This document shows positions 12,058 through 23,936 of a stretch of DNA of 64,000 bases, in pieces. Each line of letters starts with the position of its first letter. Positions within the stretch are counted from its first letter, which is position 1. A program made the position numbers and the translations under genes. Below the pieces are notes generated by a model. The model saw only the letters and a list, made by a program, of their open reading frames with translations, searched no databases and had not been told where the DNA came from. This DNA comes from Echinostoma caproni (taxonomy: Eukaryota > Platyhelminthes > Trematoda > Plagiorchiida > Echinostomatidae), in the NCBI GenBank assembly GCA_900618425.1, contig UZAN01039950.1:1-64000 (forward strand). The letters run 5' to 3'.

Positions 12058-12681
12058 ATGAGTAATGAAACTGATACTCGTCAAACATGTTCCTCCACTG
12101 GGAAACCAAGTCAGTCCACCGGAAATCATATTTCTTTATCACAAAGTTGATAAAGTGAAAATCCTGCATTTGATCCACTCAAACTGCCTCCGAATGCANA
12201 ATGCAGCCATCTGGAAATACTTCAACACTCGTCTTCAGATGATGTACTAAGTAAAGAGTACAGGCATAAATACGACTGACTAGAGCTATCCGAAATGGTT
12301 CGTGCATTGTAAAAACGGAATTACCTGAATGCGCAGATCGACCCCGACCCTGGTGTTTCTGATTGTGCTTGTCGAAATTTCTGGTGTGATCTTCAACTGC
12401 ACCCGGACGAAACTACTCGCTGCAATCCCGATGGAATCACTAAAGGGAACCGCGATATTGAATAATCGAATCACATGGATCTCTATCAAAACGGCGAAAA
12501 CACCGTGCGGGTTTTCTTAAAACATACTATTAAAGTGTTCATGGTTACCCAGACACCTACTTCAGAGAATCACATGCTCCTAAAGGTTGAAATATCAACC
12601 TTGAAGTGGATCGGTGGTTTGGAAATGTATGTGTTGAGTTCCGTGTTATCATCAGCTGCATTATTCTCTATTGCTTTTTAA
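12058..12681 (+). pseudogene. Single-frame coding-like stretch broken by five stops; unknown protein or chance
   Basis: Read in one frame from the ATG at 12058 to the TAA ending at 12681, this gives 208 codons with internal stops at 12148, 12151, 12277, 12310 and 12463. The first part is Ser/Thr-rich. The middle part has clustered cysteines (SDCACRNFWCDLQLHPDE, then TRCNPDG). The last 71 codons are open and end in a hydrophobic tail (YVLSSVLSSAALFSIAF), which resembles a GPI-anchor or membrane tail. An extracellular cysteine-rich protein gene that has decayed would explain this. Chance would too, since about ten stops are expected at random in this length. A single N lies at 12199. No family is recognised. 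Confidence 0.22.
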
Positions 12682-13377
12682 ATCAAAATCCTTTTGTTTT
12701 CGAATGTTTTCATTTGTAATCTATATAATTGTTTTTTTTCCCTCTGTTTTCATCAACACACCGAGGTGACGTGCATTTCCGGTTCTCTAAACAATCTGTC
12801 GGTGCTTTTTTCGAATGCTATAGCGATCGGTGCAAGGTAGTGCACGGTGTGAAACTTCAGAAGATCACCCATATTGAAAGAAATCCCACATAATCTGCAT
12901 CTGCCTTCTATTAGTTTTACACTAGGCGCACGGTAATAAAAACATGTTATCTACCGACAAACTGTCAAAAACAACTTGGACACAAGTATTCCTGACACGT
13001 AAATACTAGGTTTGTTCAAACGAGAGAATACTTTCGAGGTCATGAAAGAAATTGGATGTTTGTTTTGGATAAAGCCATAGTCCAATTATTCTTTCTTTAT
13101 AAAATATAGGTATATGCAGTAATTCTTAATCGACTTTCATCCCATGAAGACACTGTATATAATCATATCATTGTATCGACGGACATTTTGTCGTTCTGGT
13201 TATAACGAGTAAAATTGAAAGGTAAGAAATTGCTGGGAACGTTTAAGAATCTTTAAAATTTCTTCGATCAATTCGGTTCATAATTCAATCTCAAGGTCAG
13301 AACAATTGTAACGCATCCATGCAACCGACTCCATTCAGTGGGCGTATCCGAGTGAAACAAAGCATCGTAGTCACAAA

Positions 13378-13569
13378 ATGTTTACCCCACACGATGAACC
13401 CGTTTACCGCCCATTGATGCCCTCACTGCCTAACAGGTTATCTGTGTTAGAGAGTAAGCTGACCAACCGGAATTATAGGGGATATACAAGTAACCAGGAT
13501 CCCGTAGTCACATTTATTTCTAAAGATCCTCTTATACCAAACCCTACACTGGTATTTCGTGACTTTTGA
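13378..13569 (+). other. Short ATG-initiated open frame, unknown
   Basis: A 63-codon frame starts at a true ATG and ends with TGA. It is proline-rich near the start (HDEPVYRPLMPSLPNR). There is no recognisable domain. It could be a small first exon or chance. Confidence 0.2.
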
Positions 13570-13837
13570 CGTCAGTACGGAATAATCTTGCGCATATGTA
13601 TTTAGTCCTTTGTACACCGAGTCAGATTCTATCTGAATGGACGCGTGGAGCAAAACGCACTATGAGGCTCAAAGAATTCATTGATGTCACTAACTAAGTG
13701 AAATAGTCTACAACAACAAAAACAACAAGTTGGTATCATTTGAGAAGGTAAGTACTTTACACTTTCCGCAAATAGGATTTGTTCAAGATTTTTGTTTCTC
13801 ATGTAACTGCAAGGATTCAGACATTCAATTAATTTAA

Positions 13838-14287
13838 AAAACGGTATTCGCGAAGAAATTTCTTTTCGATATATCGCATCAGGTGTTTACATATATAAGG
13901 TGATCATAATACAGATGTCTGATTAGCCTATGGAGTTCAGTTAGTAACGATGACAGGGGTGAGCAAACAGATCAAAAGAATGCGACAGGGCTAATGATAG
14001 TGGTGGGTGGGGGTGAGAACACAAAGGTCAAATGGACAAACGTTCGAGAGATGAACAGATGAAATGAAGGTTGTGAACTAAGACGAGACAGCGGATGAGG
14101 TTACGCAATATACGATAGAAACTATAGGTCATGTGTAGCAAGTGATGTAATCAAGAAGGGACATTAGAGACAGAAACAAGATGAATAGTTCTTAAGATTG
14201 AGGTTGAGTGATGCATTATGGTCACCTTATATATGTGAACGCCTGATACGATATATCGAAAAGAAATTTCTTCGTGAATACCGTTTT
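13838..14287. mobile_element. Foldback element with 73-bp inverted arms derived from a Penelope-like element
   Basis: The left arm 13838-13910 and the right arm 14215-14287 are inverted copies with about five mismatches. Each begins (outside to inside) AAAACGGTATTC, then CGAAGAAATTTCTTTTCG, then ATATATAAGGTGA. The arm start resembles the DNA at 44413-44440 in the PLE RT-to-endonuclease linker (aacggtattcgcggaattt). In translation it gives NGIREEISFRYI, comparable to the NGYPLPFIEKY linker block at 35.5 kb. The 304-bp centre is C-poor and non-coding. It looks like a non-autonomous or rearranged PLE derivative; the PLE origin is an inference from short similarity. Confidence 0.55.
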
Positions 14288-14299
14288 CTACATTGTCTA

Positions 14300-15049
14300 T
14301 GGGACTATTTTACGATTCAATAAATAATTATGATATTCTTATTTTTCATTCTTAATAATATACAACTATTTAGAAAGTTATCTGTGCGCCCATCTATCGA
14401 TCTGTCTCCTCTGTAAAAATGTTAATAGCAATATATTTATCGCCAATCCGGAAATCTCAGTGATGTATTCCGGTTAGACGGAATGGAGACAGTTGTTGAT
14501 TAGTATGGGGTATTATAGGATGAAACAAAGATAAACGCGAGTGATTCACTCTTCCGCTGCACTGAACAACCATTTTCCCGTAAATGTGTACAGAAAGCGT
14601 ATGCGAATAGTCCATCCATAACGAACTTGCGATAAATATCCAATGATTACCTGAAACGAATAAATAAATATCTTGAACAGCTTCGCTGTTGTAGCGGAAT
14701 GTGCTGTATGGAAAACGCCACAAATTCCGTTATTGAACTAAGATCAAGCTAATTTCTTAAAAAATATTTAAGCAATGCTCGATTGGAGTCAATCGATAGA
14801 TTAATCCGGTAATGCGATGGATTGCGACCGTGAAACAGTACACTCAATAAAGTGTGCTCTGCTCCAGGCTAACCGACCAGGTCAAGTATAGTTCAACGCA
14901 AGTGATTGATCAGAATGCACAGGAATGCATGCCGTTTGACAGCGACCAAGTGAACATAGACGAAATGAACAACTGCCACATGTTTTAAGCGCGACGGTCC
15001 TGGGCATCAAGAAAACTTAAGCTGCTCACTTAACTGCGCTGAGGTGTTG
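14300..15049. other. No gene recognised
   Basis: AT-rich sequence with one unsupported minus-strand frame (14457-14723). The right end grades into the decayed LINE that follows. Confidence 0.45.
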
Positions 15050-15725
15050 AATGCAGTTGTAAAGAATGCCGGTTTCCTTAAACGAGTCTTTGATCAGTTT
15101 GAGTCAGCGCTTTTCCCCAGCCTACTATAAACATGCAGTCGACACTCACAGAGTACGCCATCCATGCATGAAATCCATGGCTACAACTTGTTTGCAAAAT
15201 GCTGAAGCGTCCACTCAGGATGGTCAACGAAATTGTTAGGCAGTTGAGTAGTTACTCATACGCAGAGAGATTGCTGGGTTTATATTCCAATCACTACCGG
15301 CGCATCACAAGAGATATGATTATGGTTTACCACATGATTCAGAACCCAAGTTGTCTTTATTGTTCGCAGTCTAAACTATCACCCAACGTTCATCCTAGAG
15401 GACATCTATTCAACCCAGTGGTCTCAAAATACAGATTGGAATGCCGTTTGTCCTTCTCAGAAAGAGTGTGTTCAGTCTAAAACTCTCCCATCCCACGTTG
15501 TCTGTACACCAAGTACTGAATCTTTCAAACAGACTCGATGAAACATTAGCACACCTTAAATTCCGACATAAGTGAGGCTGCGTGCAGCAGTGGAATAATC
15601 TCGTATCACGTGACATTTTTACACAAACAATTGCATGTATCACTGTCATTTAACTACAACACGAATCTATGGAAAGATAAAAGCGTGAGTTTGTAACTTA
15701 TTCCCATAAGAAATCTTTGATCTTT
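15050..15725 (+). pseudogene. LINE 3' fragment (post-RT region, C-terminal domain, 3' UTR, tail)
   Basis: The frame 15199-15480 reads LKRPLRMVNEIVRQL, then AERLLGLYSNHYRRITRDMI, matching in order the minus-strand LINE at 51.1-51.2 kb (QRLVTKLVKRPY, LGLYSSQYRRHRGDL). The HPRGHLFNPVV and FSERVCSV blocks correspond to the C-terminal HLRGH...FAVRV domain at base 50-150. Upstream (about 15130-15180) a different frame gives remnants of the EYAVQVWNPWL block, with a stop. Downstream, frameshifted peptides of the WN-LPS-VV region and the 3' end (AACTTATTCCCATAAG, then CTTTGATCTTTGA) complete the copy. It is the same family as the copies at 1-416 and 50.7-53.3 kb, heavily decayed and 5'-truncated. Confidence 0.75.
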
Positions 15726-16004
15726 GAAGCGATCCTTCACATCCCCTGATTCCTATAAACTGGCAAAGTTCTTGCACAATGGGTGCATTCTTCCACATTC
15801 TATCTGTATTATACCTCACTACCTGTGGAATCACCTCCTGGAAGAAAGACTGTTTCTGAATCATGGTAAATTCCCACCTGGGCATGGGGATAAAACACAG
15901 TAGTTTTAGCAAACAAGTTCGTTTTCGACATTTTATTGGAACTAATACATTATATTGTCTAGTTAAAATTAAATTGTTCTTCACTGAGCTCATGTGTTTC
16001 GTGG

Positions 16005-16052
16005 GTTGTGATTGTAAAAGTCAAAATCAAAGCTTTATTGTGGGAATTACTT
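16005..16052 (-). repeat. LINE 3' tail on the minus strand
   Basis: The reverse complement reads AATTCCCACAATAAAG, then CTTTGATTTTGACTTT, which matches the conserved 3' end of the LINE family at 361-416 and 15683-15725. It marks another copy pointing left. The minus-strand sequence above it (16060-16570) has a long but uninformative open frame; possible remnants of the LINE C-terminus there are too decayed to prove. This copy converges on the plus-strand copy ending at 15725. Confidence 0.5.
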
Positions 16053-16599
16053 ATTGCTTTTAATGTTTTGTTTGGACAGGGTGGATAGGGAGGATGTTTT
16101 CGTAAGAGAGTTGGGAAAACGAGTTGGATATATGGACTTCTCATCAAATGTTTGTGTCGCGGGGTCATGTGAAAAGTCATATCTATCTCCGGGGTGTGTC
16201 ATGTTGTGGCCAAGGCACTGTGAGTGATTGCAACGAATAGCTTTTGAGATCAAAGTGATTGGTATAATAATCTTATGGCCATGAGTTCGACTGTTGCGAG
16301 ATAACGTTGACAAAACGGTTTTCGTAGGCTTCTGATGGCACCGTGTAGATGATTCGAAATGCGTCATCGTTAGCTTGATGTCTGGTAACCACAAATGGGC
16401 TAGGAATACTTTTGAACTCGCTTTCCTTGTGCCTGTATACAGCCAGGCCGGTTTGTGTTTCTTTATTATTTGCGAGAAAAGCCTGGTCGTTGTGCTTACA
16501 TAACTCGCCAAGCATGAGTAAAGGAAAGAATAGGTGATCATTGATGAGGCGTGGACGGCAGTTTATCATTTGGGTTCACGGAAGTCACCGGTTGGCCCA

Positions 16600-17088
16600 T
16601 CAGATAGGCGTGTAGTGAGGCGCAGGGAAGGTTCGAGTCATAATTTTCTGTCTTTGAGGTTTCTCCAATAAATTATTTTCAGTGAAAGGCACTGGGTAAC
16701 CAATATTCAGTGAAGTCTTCTTCAGATATTCTAATTCTTGGGTAGACTGTCGTGCGAGCATATCCCGATTGCGCCTCCTGCGAGGCATTGAACCAAGTTC
16801 CGTTTACGCGTAACTGGCCCAAACAAAGTTGAAAAGTGAATATATTAACCGGTCCATATTTGTTTTTCCTAAACCGATCGCCTCAAACTGCCACGGATGG
16901 AACCTTGTTAGGTTTACATCAAGGAAATAAAATGTGCCCTCAGTTTCTAGTTCTAATGTGAAACTGGTAGCATTAGGAGCTTCGTTGAAAATTTCTGTCA
17001 ACTTTTCCAGTGGGATTTTGTTATCCATCATGTAAGTAAAATTACTCCTATCTGTGAACAGCTCGCGATTGAACCAACAAACCCCCAA
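16600..17088 (-). pseudogene. Penelope-like element RT fragment (C-terminal part)
   Basis: The minus-strand frame 17088-16804 contains FTLELETEGTFYFLDVNLTR, which matches the PLE RT block after the catalytic YVDD (FLDV followed by LTR). The next frame, 16788-16600, has ELEYLKKTSLNIGYPVPFTE and PQRQKIMTR, corresponding to the RT end and the NGYP linker before the endonuclease. The palm domain with its catalytic aspartates is absent and no GIY-YIG domain follows, so the copy is internally deleted and truncated. Frame changes occur near 16800. It lies just downstream of a PLE terminal-repeat segment at 17260-17464 on the same strand. Confidence 0.75.
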
Positions 17089-17259
17089 AATTTAAAAAGA
17101 AAAAACGTGATTTGTCTGTATTTGTCGTCCATCATGTTTCGTGGCTGAAAATAAGAACGTGTGAAGTCTGTGGTGAAATACATTGAACCTTGTCTGTTAA
17201 AATAATGTACAAAAATACGTCAGGAATCTCTCGGTTATACATAAAATCAAAAACTTTCA

Positions 17260-17464
17260 CAAATTATTGAAAATCGCTTGACGTAGCTCGGGTGAACTGG
17301 ATCCCATTATGCCTGTTCGCTGAGCTTAACAATTTGTTTGCAAACGTTTCATCACTATCCGAGCTAACATCAACAGTGCTTGTGAAGTGGCTATATGTTA
17401 CGTGGTGACAAATGCTTCCGATATACTTGGCACGAAATTTATTTGAAGTTGTGCAAAAATTCAA
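17260..17464 (-). repeat. Penelope-like element terminal-repeat (pseudo-LTR) segment
   Basis: The minus strand contains CACTTCACAAGCACTG, then GATGAAACGTTTGCAAACAA, then TTAAGCTC. It aligns with 31320-31410 (minus), which follows a PLE endonuclease. The shared peptide-like reading SDETFANKL is an artefact of a terminal repeat, not a gene. It precedes the RT fragment on the same strand, as expected for the 5' terminal repeat of a PLE. Confidence 0.65.
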
Positions 17465-18314
17465 TAACTTAGGAATTCACTATTATCTCGAGCGTTCGTA
17501 TTTATTTACTGATCCCAATAATCCTATCTGACAACAGTCTATTCCCCATTACAGTTACTTAAAATATTGTCAGCCTAATTTTAGTGGGAACGTCTTTCAA
17601 CGGTAGCCATTGCGAACATTTCCTTATTTATGGGGAAAATATTGCTTCATAAAGTCAGAGGAGTCACACATTTAACAACCGAGCATTGGGGTAGATCCAC
17701 TTATCAGTCGGTAGATGTTTTCTACCCCTGGTACTTCACTTATTGACTGTTCTTTTCAACGTGACTTTCAGCAAATCGTCTGTGGCCTCACAACGTGAAA
17801 TGTACACAAAAACGTTGTGTTCTTCTAAACTGGCATAGATGAAATTCAAGTTGTTCTGGACGTAGTCAATGATGGGCGTGTCTAGGGAAATGCGAGACTT
17901 TTGTATTCTAGCGAAAGAACTCAGCGGAATGCAAGCGCTTCGTTCACAAAACCTTTAGAGAGCCTCCATAGATTTTAAAAAATCAAAAAAGTAATCTTAT
18001 CAAAGTTTATTGGGTCATTTACGAGAAGAAATTCGACGTATTGTTTTGTATTTGAGACGCAGGAGTTGCATCTTCAAGTGTTTATTTATGTGCAGACAAT
18101 TATTCCGGATAAAAACAGCCATTGTCAACCAAACTTGCATCCGAAATGATAACTATTTTTATTCATGAGGCGGTGGTATGAGATAAAAATGTGACTCGGT
18201 CTTGCTTGATGGGTGCCGGAGGCAAACGAATCGATTGGAAAGGAGCAAGATGCAAATTCAGTTTGGCCCGCATAACATGATTTATTACTGACATTTGATT
18301 CTCTGGTTATATAG
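17465..18314. other. No gene recognised
   Basis: No coding motif or repeat family was recognised; only short frames such as 18125-18379 (minus), which overlaps the candidate exon on the other strand. Confidence 0.45.
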
Positions 18315-18548
18315 TGAAAAGCCTCCAGATGTGTCATACGATATAATACATAGTGCGGCTTCAAACATGCCAAACTCATTACCTTTTGTGTCTAGCTTCA
18401 GTACTGTAACAGGACTTGCTGAGTATCAAATGATACACAGTTTCAATCACCAAGACCCTAAAGGTTTGATGAAAAATTACGCTGATTTTTTGAAAAATAC
18501 AATACAACAAATGCAGAATGGAATAGCCACTAATCAACTTGTCAAACG
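18315..18548 (+). CDS. Candidate internal exon, unknown protein
   Basis: A 78-codon open stretch is bounded by a possible acceptor (gttatatag, exon from 18315) and a possible donor (aaacg then gtcagt at 18549). Its length of 234 nt is a multiple of three. The peptide begins EKPPDVSYDIIHSAASNM and includes FVSSFSTVTGLAEYQMIHSF and KNYADFLKNTIQQMQNGI, a hydrophilic, helix-prone composition unlike the nearby TE peptides. The frame stays open a little beyond the donor to 18591. I recognise no family. Neither splice site is strong, and flanking exons were not identified. It could be a host exon or a long chance frame. Confidence 0.35.
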
Positions 18549-18599
18549 GTCAGTCAGTTGTTTCGGCCATCTCAGAACGTCTAGGAGGTGAATTCGGTG

Positions 18600-20689
18600 T
18601 GCGTGAATCAATAAATATAAAGTGAGTTATTTTCGTTGATGAGCATTATGTCAAAGTCGGATACAAATGCGAGTCGTCGGTACCTGCGGCAATGAACAAA
18701 ATAAAAAACAACTATTACAATAAATGTTTGAACAAGATTTCCTCGGTATTAAGTTTGTTATATTGATAATCGGTAGGAGAGAGATGGAACGATTGTAACA
18801 AAGGTTGCTTCCGGCTTACTATGACTAGACGCGAGTGCCTGAGGAATACAAATATGTGTGTGCATAGTTTTCCTGAAAATACACAATTTCATTGTTCACT
18901 AAATTAGTCAGATAGATATTGTGTTCATGGAATAAAATGAACTTCTACATCACTTTCTGAGGCCGGATATCGTATGTAAAGTTTTCGTTTGTTTTCCACT
19001 TGAAATACATGTGCTCGATAATCCTCTCTCGTATTTTTGTCAAGGAATGGCATCTGATACGCCCATGCCTCATATCTCTCTTTTTTCTAATGGCTTATCT
19101 CTCATCAAACTATCCGAATCAGCCACGTATCTACATCTACACATTTTTCACACAGTTGACTCAGTTGGTGAATGACATAGTTCAGGTTGCAAATGATATC
19201 TGACAGACAGATCGCGCGTAAATTATCTTGTCTCGGTACAAGTGGACAGTTCCAGAGAATAGTGTTCAGTCCGGTAGTATCTCCTTTGTGCATAGAAAAC
19301 AAACAATGTATAAAGTGGGAATACATGGAGCATTATGCATGAGTCTCTTGTAATTGTTTAACAGCTGAACAGGTCAATCGAATAAGCTTGAAACCGAACC
19401 CCAGTTCTCGAATTCGACGAACCAGCTTACAAATTAGTTCTGTTCCTTTATGTTTGGCTAATTGAATCACAGTTCAAATAAGCACTAAATATTTCTCAAA
19501 TAGGTTGATAAATTTGATTCAAAAGGTGAAATAATTAATCGTCTAAACTGGTAAACTCTGATAGTTTTATTCCAAGATCCAGGAAAATGTATCCCCATCT
19601 TTTTCAATGACCCAGCGAGTGTTTTTGTATAAGCTGATACATGATTTTCTCATAAGAACTGGGAAAAGACTAACAGCCTTAGTGATATCTGATCCCACAC
19701 CGAAATATAAATGCTATCTTTCACCACATTCGTCTTCTATCAAAAATCAATCGAATTCGGATTTGATGTTTCCCGCAAAGTGCCCCTCTATAGAGAACAT
19801 TGCTAGAAAAAGTGACCTGCGGAAATCCAATTGAGGAACGATCCGAACAAGAGTATCTCGTGACTGACTGTCATCTGGTGTTGGAGAAAAATGGAATAGA
19901 ACGAAGTGAACTGCAGCGACCAGTGGGCTGACGGAACCTTTGCTGTCTGTGTTCTCATATACCGGAAATAGGGTTTCCGGAACTAAGAAACAACAATAAG
20001 GAGTTCAAAACCAACTGATTGATTGATTAAAAGTCGACCCACGGTGACGTTTTTTGTTGCTGTTTTTGCTGTTCAGATCAGTTGATTTTTCCCCTCCTCT
20101 CAGAGTTAGCGGATTACACTCAAGTCCACTTGATTTCATTTTTTCATTCCTGTCGGGTGCTGCTCCTAGACGAGCCGAAATGTCTATAGACTGAAAATTT
20201 TAAACTGTGAGATGTATAAAACGATAATCATACAATGAACTACGAGTAAAACGAACTTACTTTTGCGCTGATTTTACTCAGAGATAGACTAAATCAGAAA
20301 TATTTCTGTACTGTTTTTATCCAGACCGTGGTTTGACAGTTGTCCAGCGTCAAACGTGAAAACCCGTTATCTATAAACTCCCTACCTTGATCAATAAAGT
20401 ACAATACCTGCTAAATGTTATCTCGACCTAAAACTGGGTTTTGTTATCATGGTTTTGATTACCTTCGGAACTCAGAGATACAGTTTGAATGTCTTTAACT
20501 AAATTTGGAATCACCATTTTTACCACAAACAAATCTGTGTTCCGGTGTGTATCACACTCATCTACACACTGTAACACACATAAATGCGTACAAAAACGCG
20601 TGCAGCAGTGAGTATTCAGCCAGAGTTTTGACCGAGATTTCTGCGGTAATTCAGATATTTCATTACTTTCTATGTGTACCTGTCAGCAC
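18600..20689. other. No gene recognised
   Basis: AT-rich sequence with short frames (19000-19203 plus, 19607-19834 plus) lacking motifs. It ends at an assembly gap. Confidence 0.45.
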
Positions 20690-21393
20690 NNNNNNNNNNN
20701 NNNNNNNNNNNNNNNNNNNNNNNNNNNNNNNNNNNNNNNNNNNNNNNNNNNNNNNNNNNNNNNNNNNNNNNNNNNNNNNNNNNNNNNNNNNNNNNNNNNN
20801 NNNNNNNNNNNNNNNNNNNNNNNNNNNNNNNNNNNNNNNNNNNNNNNNNNNNNNNNNNNNNNNNNNNNNNNNNNNNNNNNNNNNNNNNNNNNNNNNNNNN
20901 NNNNNNNNNNNNNNNNNNNNNNNNNNNNNNNNNNNNNNNNNNNNNNNNNNNNNNNNNNNNNNNNNNNNNNNNNNNNNNNNNNNNNNNNNNNNNNNNNNNN
21001 NNNNNNNNNNNNNNNNNNNNNNNNNNNNNNNNNNNNNNNNNNNNNNNNNNNNNNNNNNNNNNNNNNNNNNNNNNNNNNNNNNNNNNNNNNNNNNNNNNNN
21101 NNNNNNNNNNNNNNNNNNNNNNNNNNNNNNNNNNNNNNNNNNNNNNNNNNNNNNNNNNNNNNNNNNNNNNNNNNNNNNNNNNNNNNNNNNNNNNNNNNNN
21201 NNNNNNNNNNNNNNNNNNNNNNNNNNNNNNNNNNNNNNNNNNNNNNNNNNNNNNNNNNNNNNNNNNNNNNNNNNNNNNNNNNNNNNNNNNNNNNNNNNNN
21301 NNNNNNNNNNNNNNNNNNNNNNNNNNNNNNNNNNNNNNNNNNNNNNNNNNNNNNNNNNNNNNNNNNNNNNNNNNNNNNNNNNNNNNNNNNNNN
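20690..21393. other. Assembly gap (704 N)
   Basis: A run of N. Any frame spanning it is meaningless. The flanks share no visible sequence. Confidence 0.99.
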
Positions 21394-23934
21394 CAAACGT
21401 TCGCGAGTTGCATCGTTTGGATTCAAAAAGGTTCATAGTAACCGTAATTCAGCGATCCTCGAACTGTTGTCGTGCCAGGGACCACCTACTACGGAAGGAT
21501 TTTGGACCACTATATCGTTCAGTTAGTTCCAATAAATCGAAGAATATGCCACGTTGTCATGAAAATGGCCAGACTGGCACTTCAGTTGTGCACATCGAAC
21601 AATTAGACAACGGTGCTGGTGAAATCATCATGGCGGGGGGGGGCAGTTGCTCTGCGTGAAATCGGTTGCTTTCGTGTACACTCCTGAAACTAACACCTGC
21701 AACGTTTGTTGACTGCTTGGAAATCCATTTGACACTACTGATCTCTATCGAATTCGCGCACGCCTAAACCCGTTTGTAGCAGTTTCCTGCACATAGATAC
21801 GACGGTTGCGATTCTCAGGTTTCATCTGAAAGTTCTTGAAGTTAAATTTTCTCCTATGCATTAATAACAATTTCGGTTAACTAATTACTATATAATTTAG
21901 TCACAAATTTCTTCACACCAGTGCATTCAATTGTGAATGCAAACACAAACCTGAGCAAAATTCGTCATTATAATAACCAAAATATACGTCCCAGCAACAT
22001 GCCCCTCAGGCACGTTTAAAGAGTTTGCTGGTGATTTCGCTGGCAAGGGTGTGGTAAAGTAATATATTTACATCACGTGACTAACACTTGGTCAACACCA
22101 GAGAAACGATGTAAATACGTGGCATAATAAGGTATTCGTGGTGTATATTTATAACAACAAAAATGTTCCAATAATATGTGTAATATCTAAAAACGACGAA
22201 AATGAATTAAAAACGCAAATTGGACCTACTTGCTACAAGCTTTACTTTAATCAAGCTTTATTACATTAGAGCTCGTGATTTTATGTATTTATGAAATGTG
22301 AACACCAGTAAAACCGTGTATTATTTCAACCTCATTACGATATCTATTAACTATATTTTTATTTGACACATGGTAACAAGGTGCCGGATCACTTATATGA
22401 GCACCCACATGAATCTTGCGGTAATTCATTACATGCTTATATGCATCCACAATGTATGTAATCAATGATGAGTCTAACCTACCCAATCGTGGTTTCTACG
22501 TTAGCGATTTTCTTCAACAAAATTCCGTTTATTTATTAAGCCCAAGATTGGATACACTTGCAATCAGTGCAATGTAGGCTCGTTGCTATATTGTGAACAT
22601 GTCATCAGTCGTTCAGGACTTTGCTCAGAACAGTGAGCTGAAGATGCAATCTAAATCAGACTTCTCCGGTCCACATTGAGAGACCTATGTATCACACGTA
22701 TCTTTACTTCGTTTGACTGCCTTCAACGTTTCATCACTGTGACGGTTATTTATACGTTTCGTCCAATGCTTTCTGTTCACTTGCATATCAGCTTCGATTT
22801 ATCTAACGAACGGAACTTCGACGTTTTTGTGTGTGTGATATAGAGTTTCTTCTATCTCATAAGAAGCCATCCATTATAGACGTTTCAATAAACACTCAAT
22901 CTGTGAAACCTAAGCTCATACCTACACCGCACATTATCCGCATTTAAAATGTAATGAGGAGTTTTACACTGATTCCAATCAGGCACGATGAATTAAATGG
23001 GGAAGTGATACTTATCAGTCGGAACGTAATCATTACCAATCCCCAGATAAATTTAATTTTAATTTAATTTTTCGATAGTCCGATGTGTTTTCATTTTAAC
23101 TTCACACAACTATGGCCTGAACATGATTTGTTTAGCTTCCGAACGATTCAACACCTCAGAATGTACATGTTGCGAACTGGGCACATAACGTGCCGGTGCT
23201 CACAGCATTTATGGTAGCCAACTTTGCTCCAGGTCGATGTTTTGCTAAATGTGAACATCAGCAGAGTTTAACAACTCAATTACAGTTCTGACTGACCAAG
23301 CGAAGAAAAAAATAACGAACCACTCTAGGTAGCTTTTACCAGTGTGCAAACTGATCTCAGCCGTATCTACTTTTTCAAATCCAGTCCGCGTTAAATGGCT
23401 TAATCGAATGAAGCAGGCAACTTTAAACACACCAAATCTTCATTTTGTATGAATATGGTTTCGCATGAGCAGCAGAAACAAGTTGGAACTACTGCATCAC
23501 AGTGATCTGCGTTTCACCACTCATTATTGAGTCAAATAATTTGGTCCCCTGGGACACCAATATTCTGCGGTTAAACTGTTATATTTCGTCAAATTATTTG
23601 TTTTAAGAAAAATCCCCGTATGCTTATCTGCCGGATGCTACATCAAAGTAACCTACAAGAAGCTGTAAAATAGCTCGAGTATAAGGAGGCTCCCTATATT
23701 CCCCATGTTGTTCTTTCCCAACGTAAAAACCAACAAATGGTTTTAGTTATTCAGAATACACAACGATATCTTCATCATAAATGTCTCACTTGACTCTGAA
23801 TCACTCATATAGGTCACCCTCTGTGGATTGTCAGGCTTCCTTCCGTTACTGTACCGAAAAGAGAATGTATTTGATACTAGTGTCAGTGCTGTTCACCATT
23901 GAGCACTTGTGGGAACTACATGCTTTTATTTCAA
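21394..23934. other. No gene recognised
   Basis: The 270 bases right of the gap are somewhat GC-richer and open on the plus strand to 21659 (peptide includes HENGQTGTSVVHIEQLDNG), which could be an exon remnant, but the start lies in the gap. The rest is AT-rich with no recognised motif. Confidence 0.4.
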
Positions 23935-23936
23935 GA

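Noticed and set aside
16047..16541. 164-codon minus-strand frame as a host gene
   Set aside because: It overlaps the LINE tail and sits between retroelement fragments. Its peptide is low in informative features and two other frames overlap it.
17264..17464. Small protein containing SDETFANKL
   Set aside because: The same reading appears at 31.3 kb as a by-product of a conserved PLE terminal-repeat sequence.
20505..21659. Long frames of 250-384 codons
   Set aside because: They consist almost entirely of N from an assembly gap; the same holds at 32660-33760 and 54520-55725.
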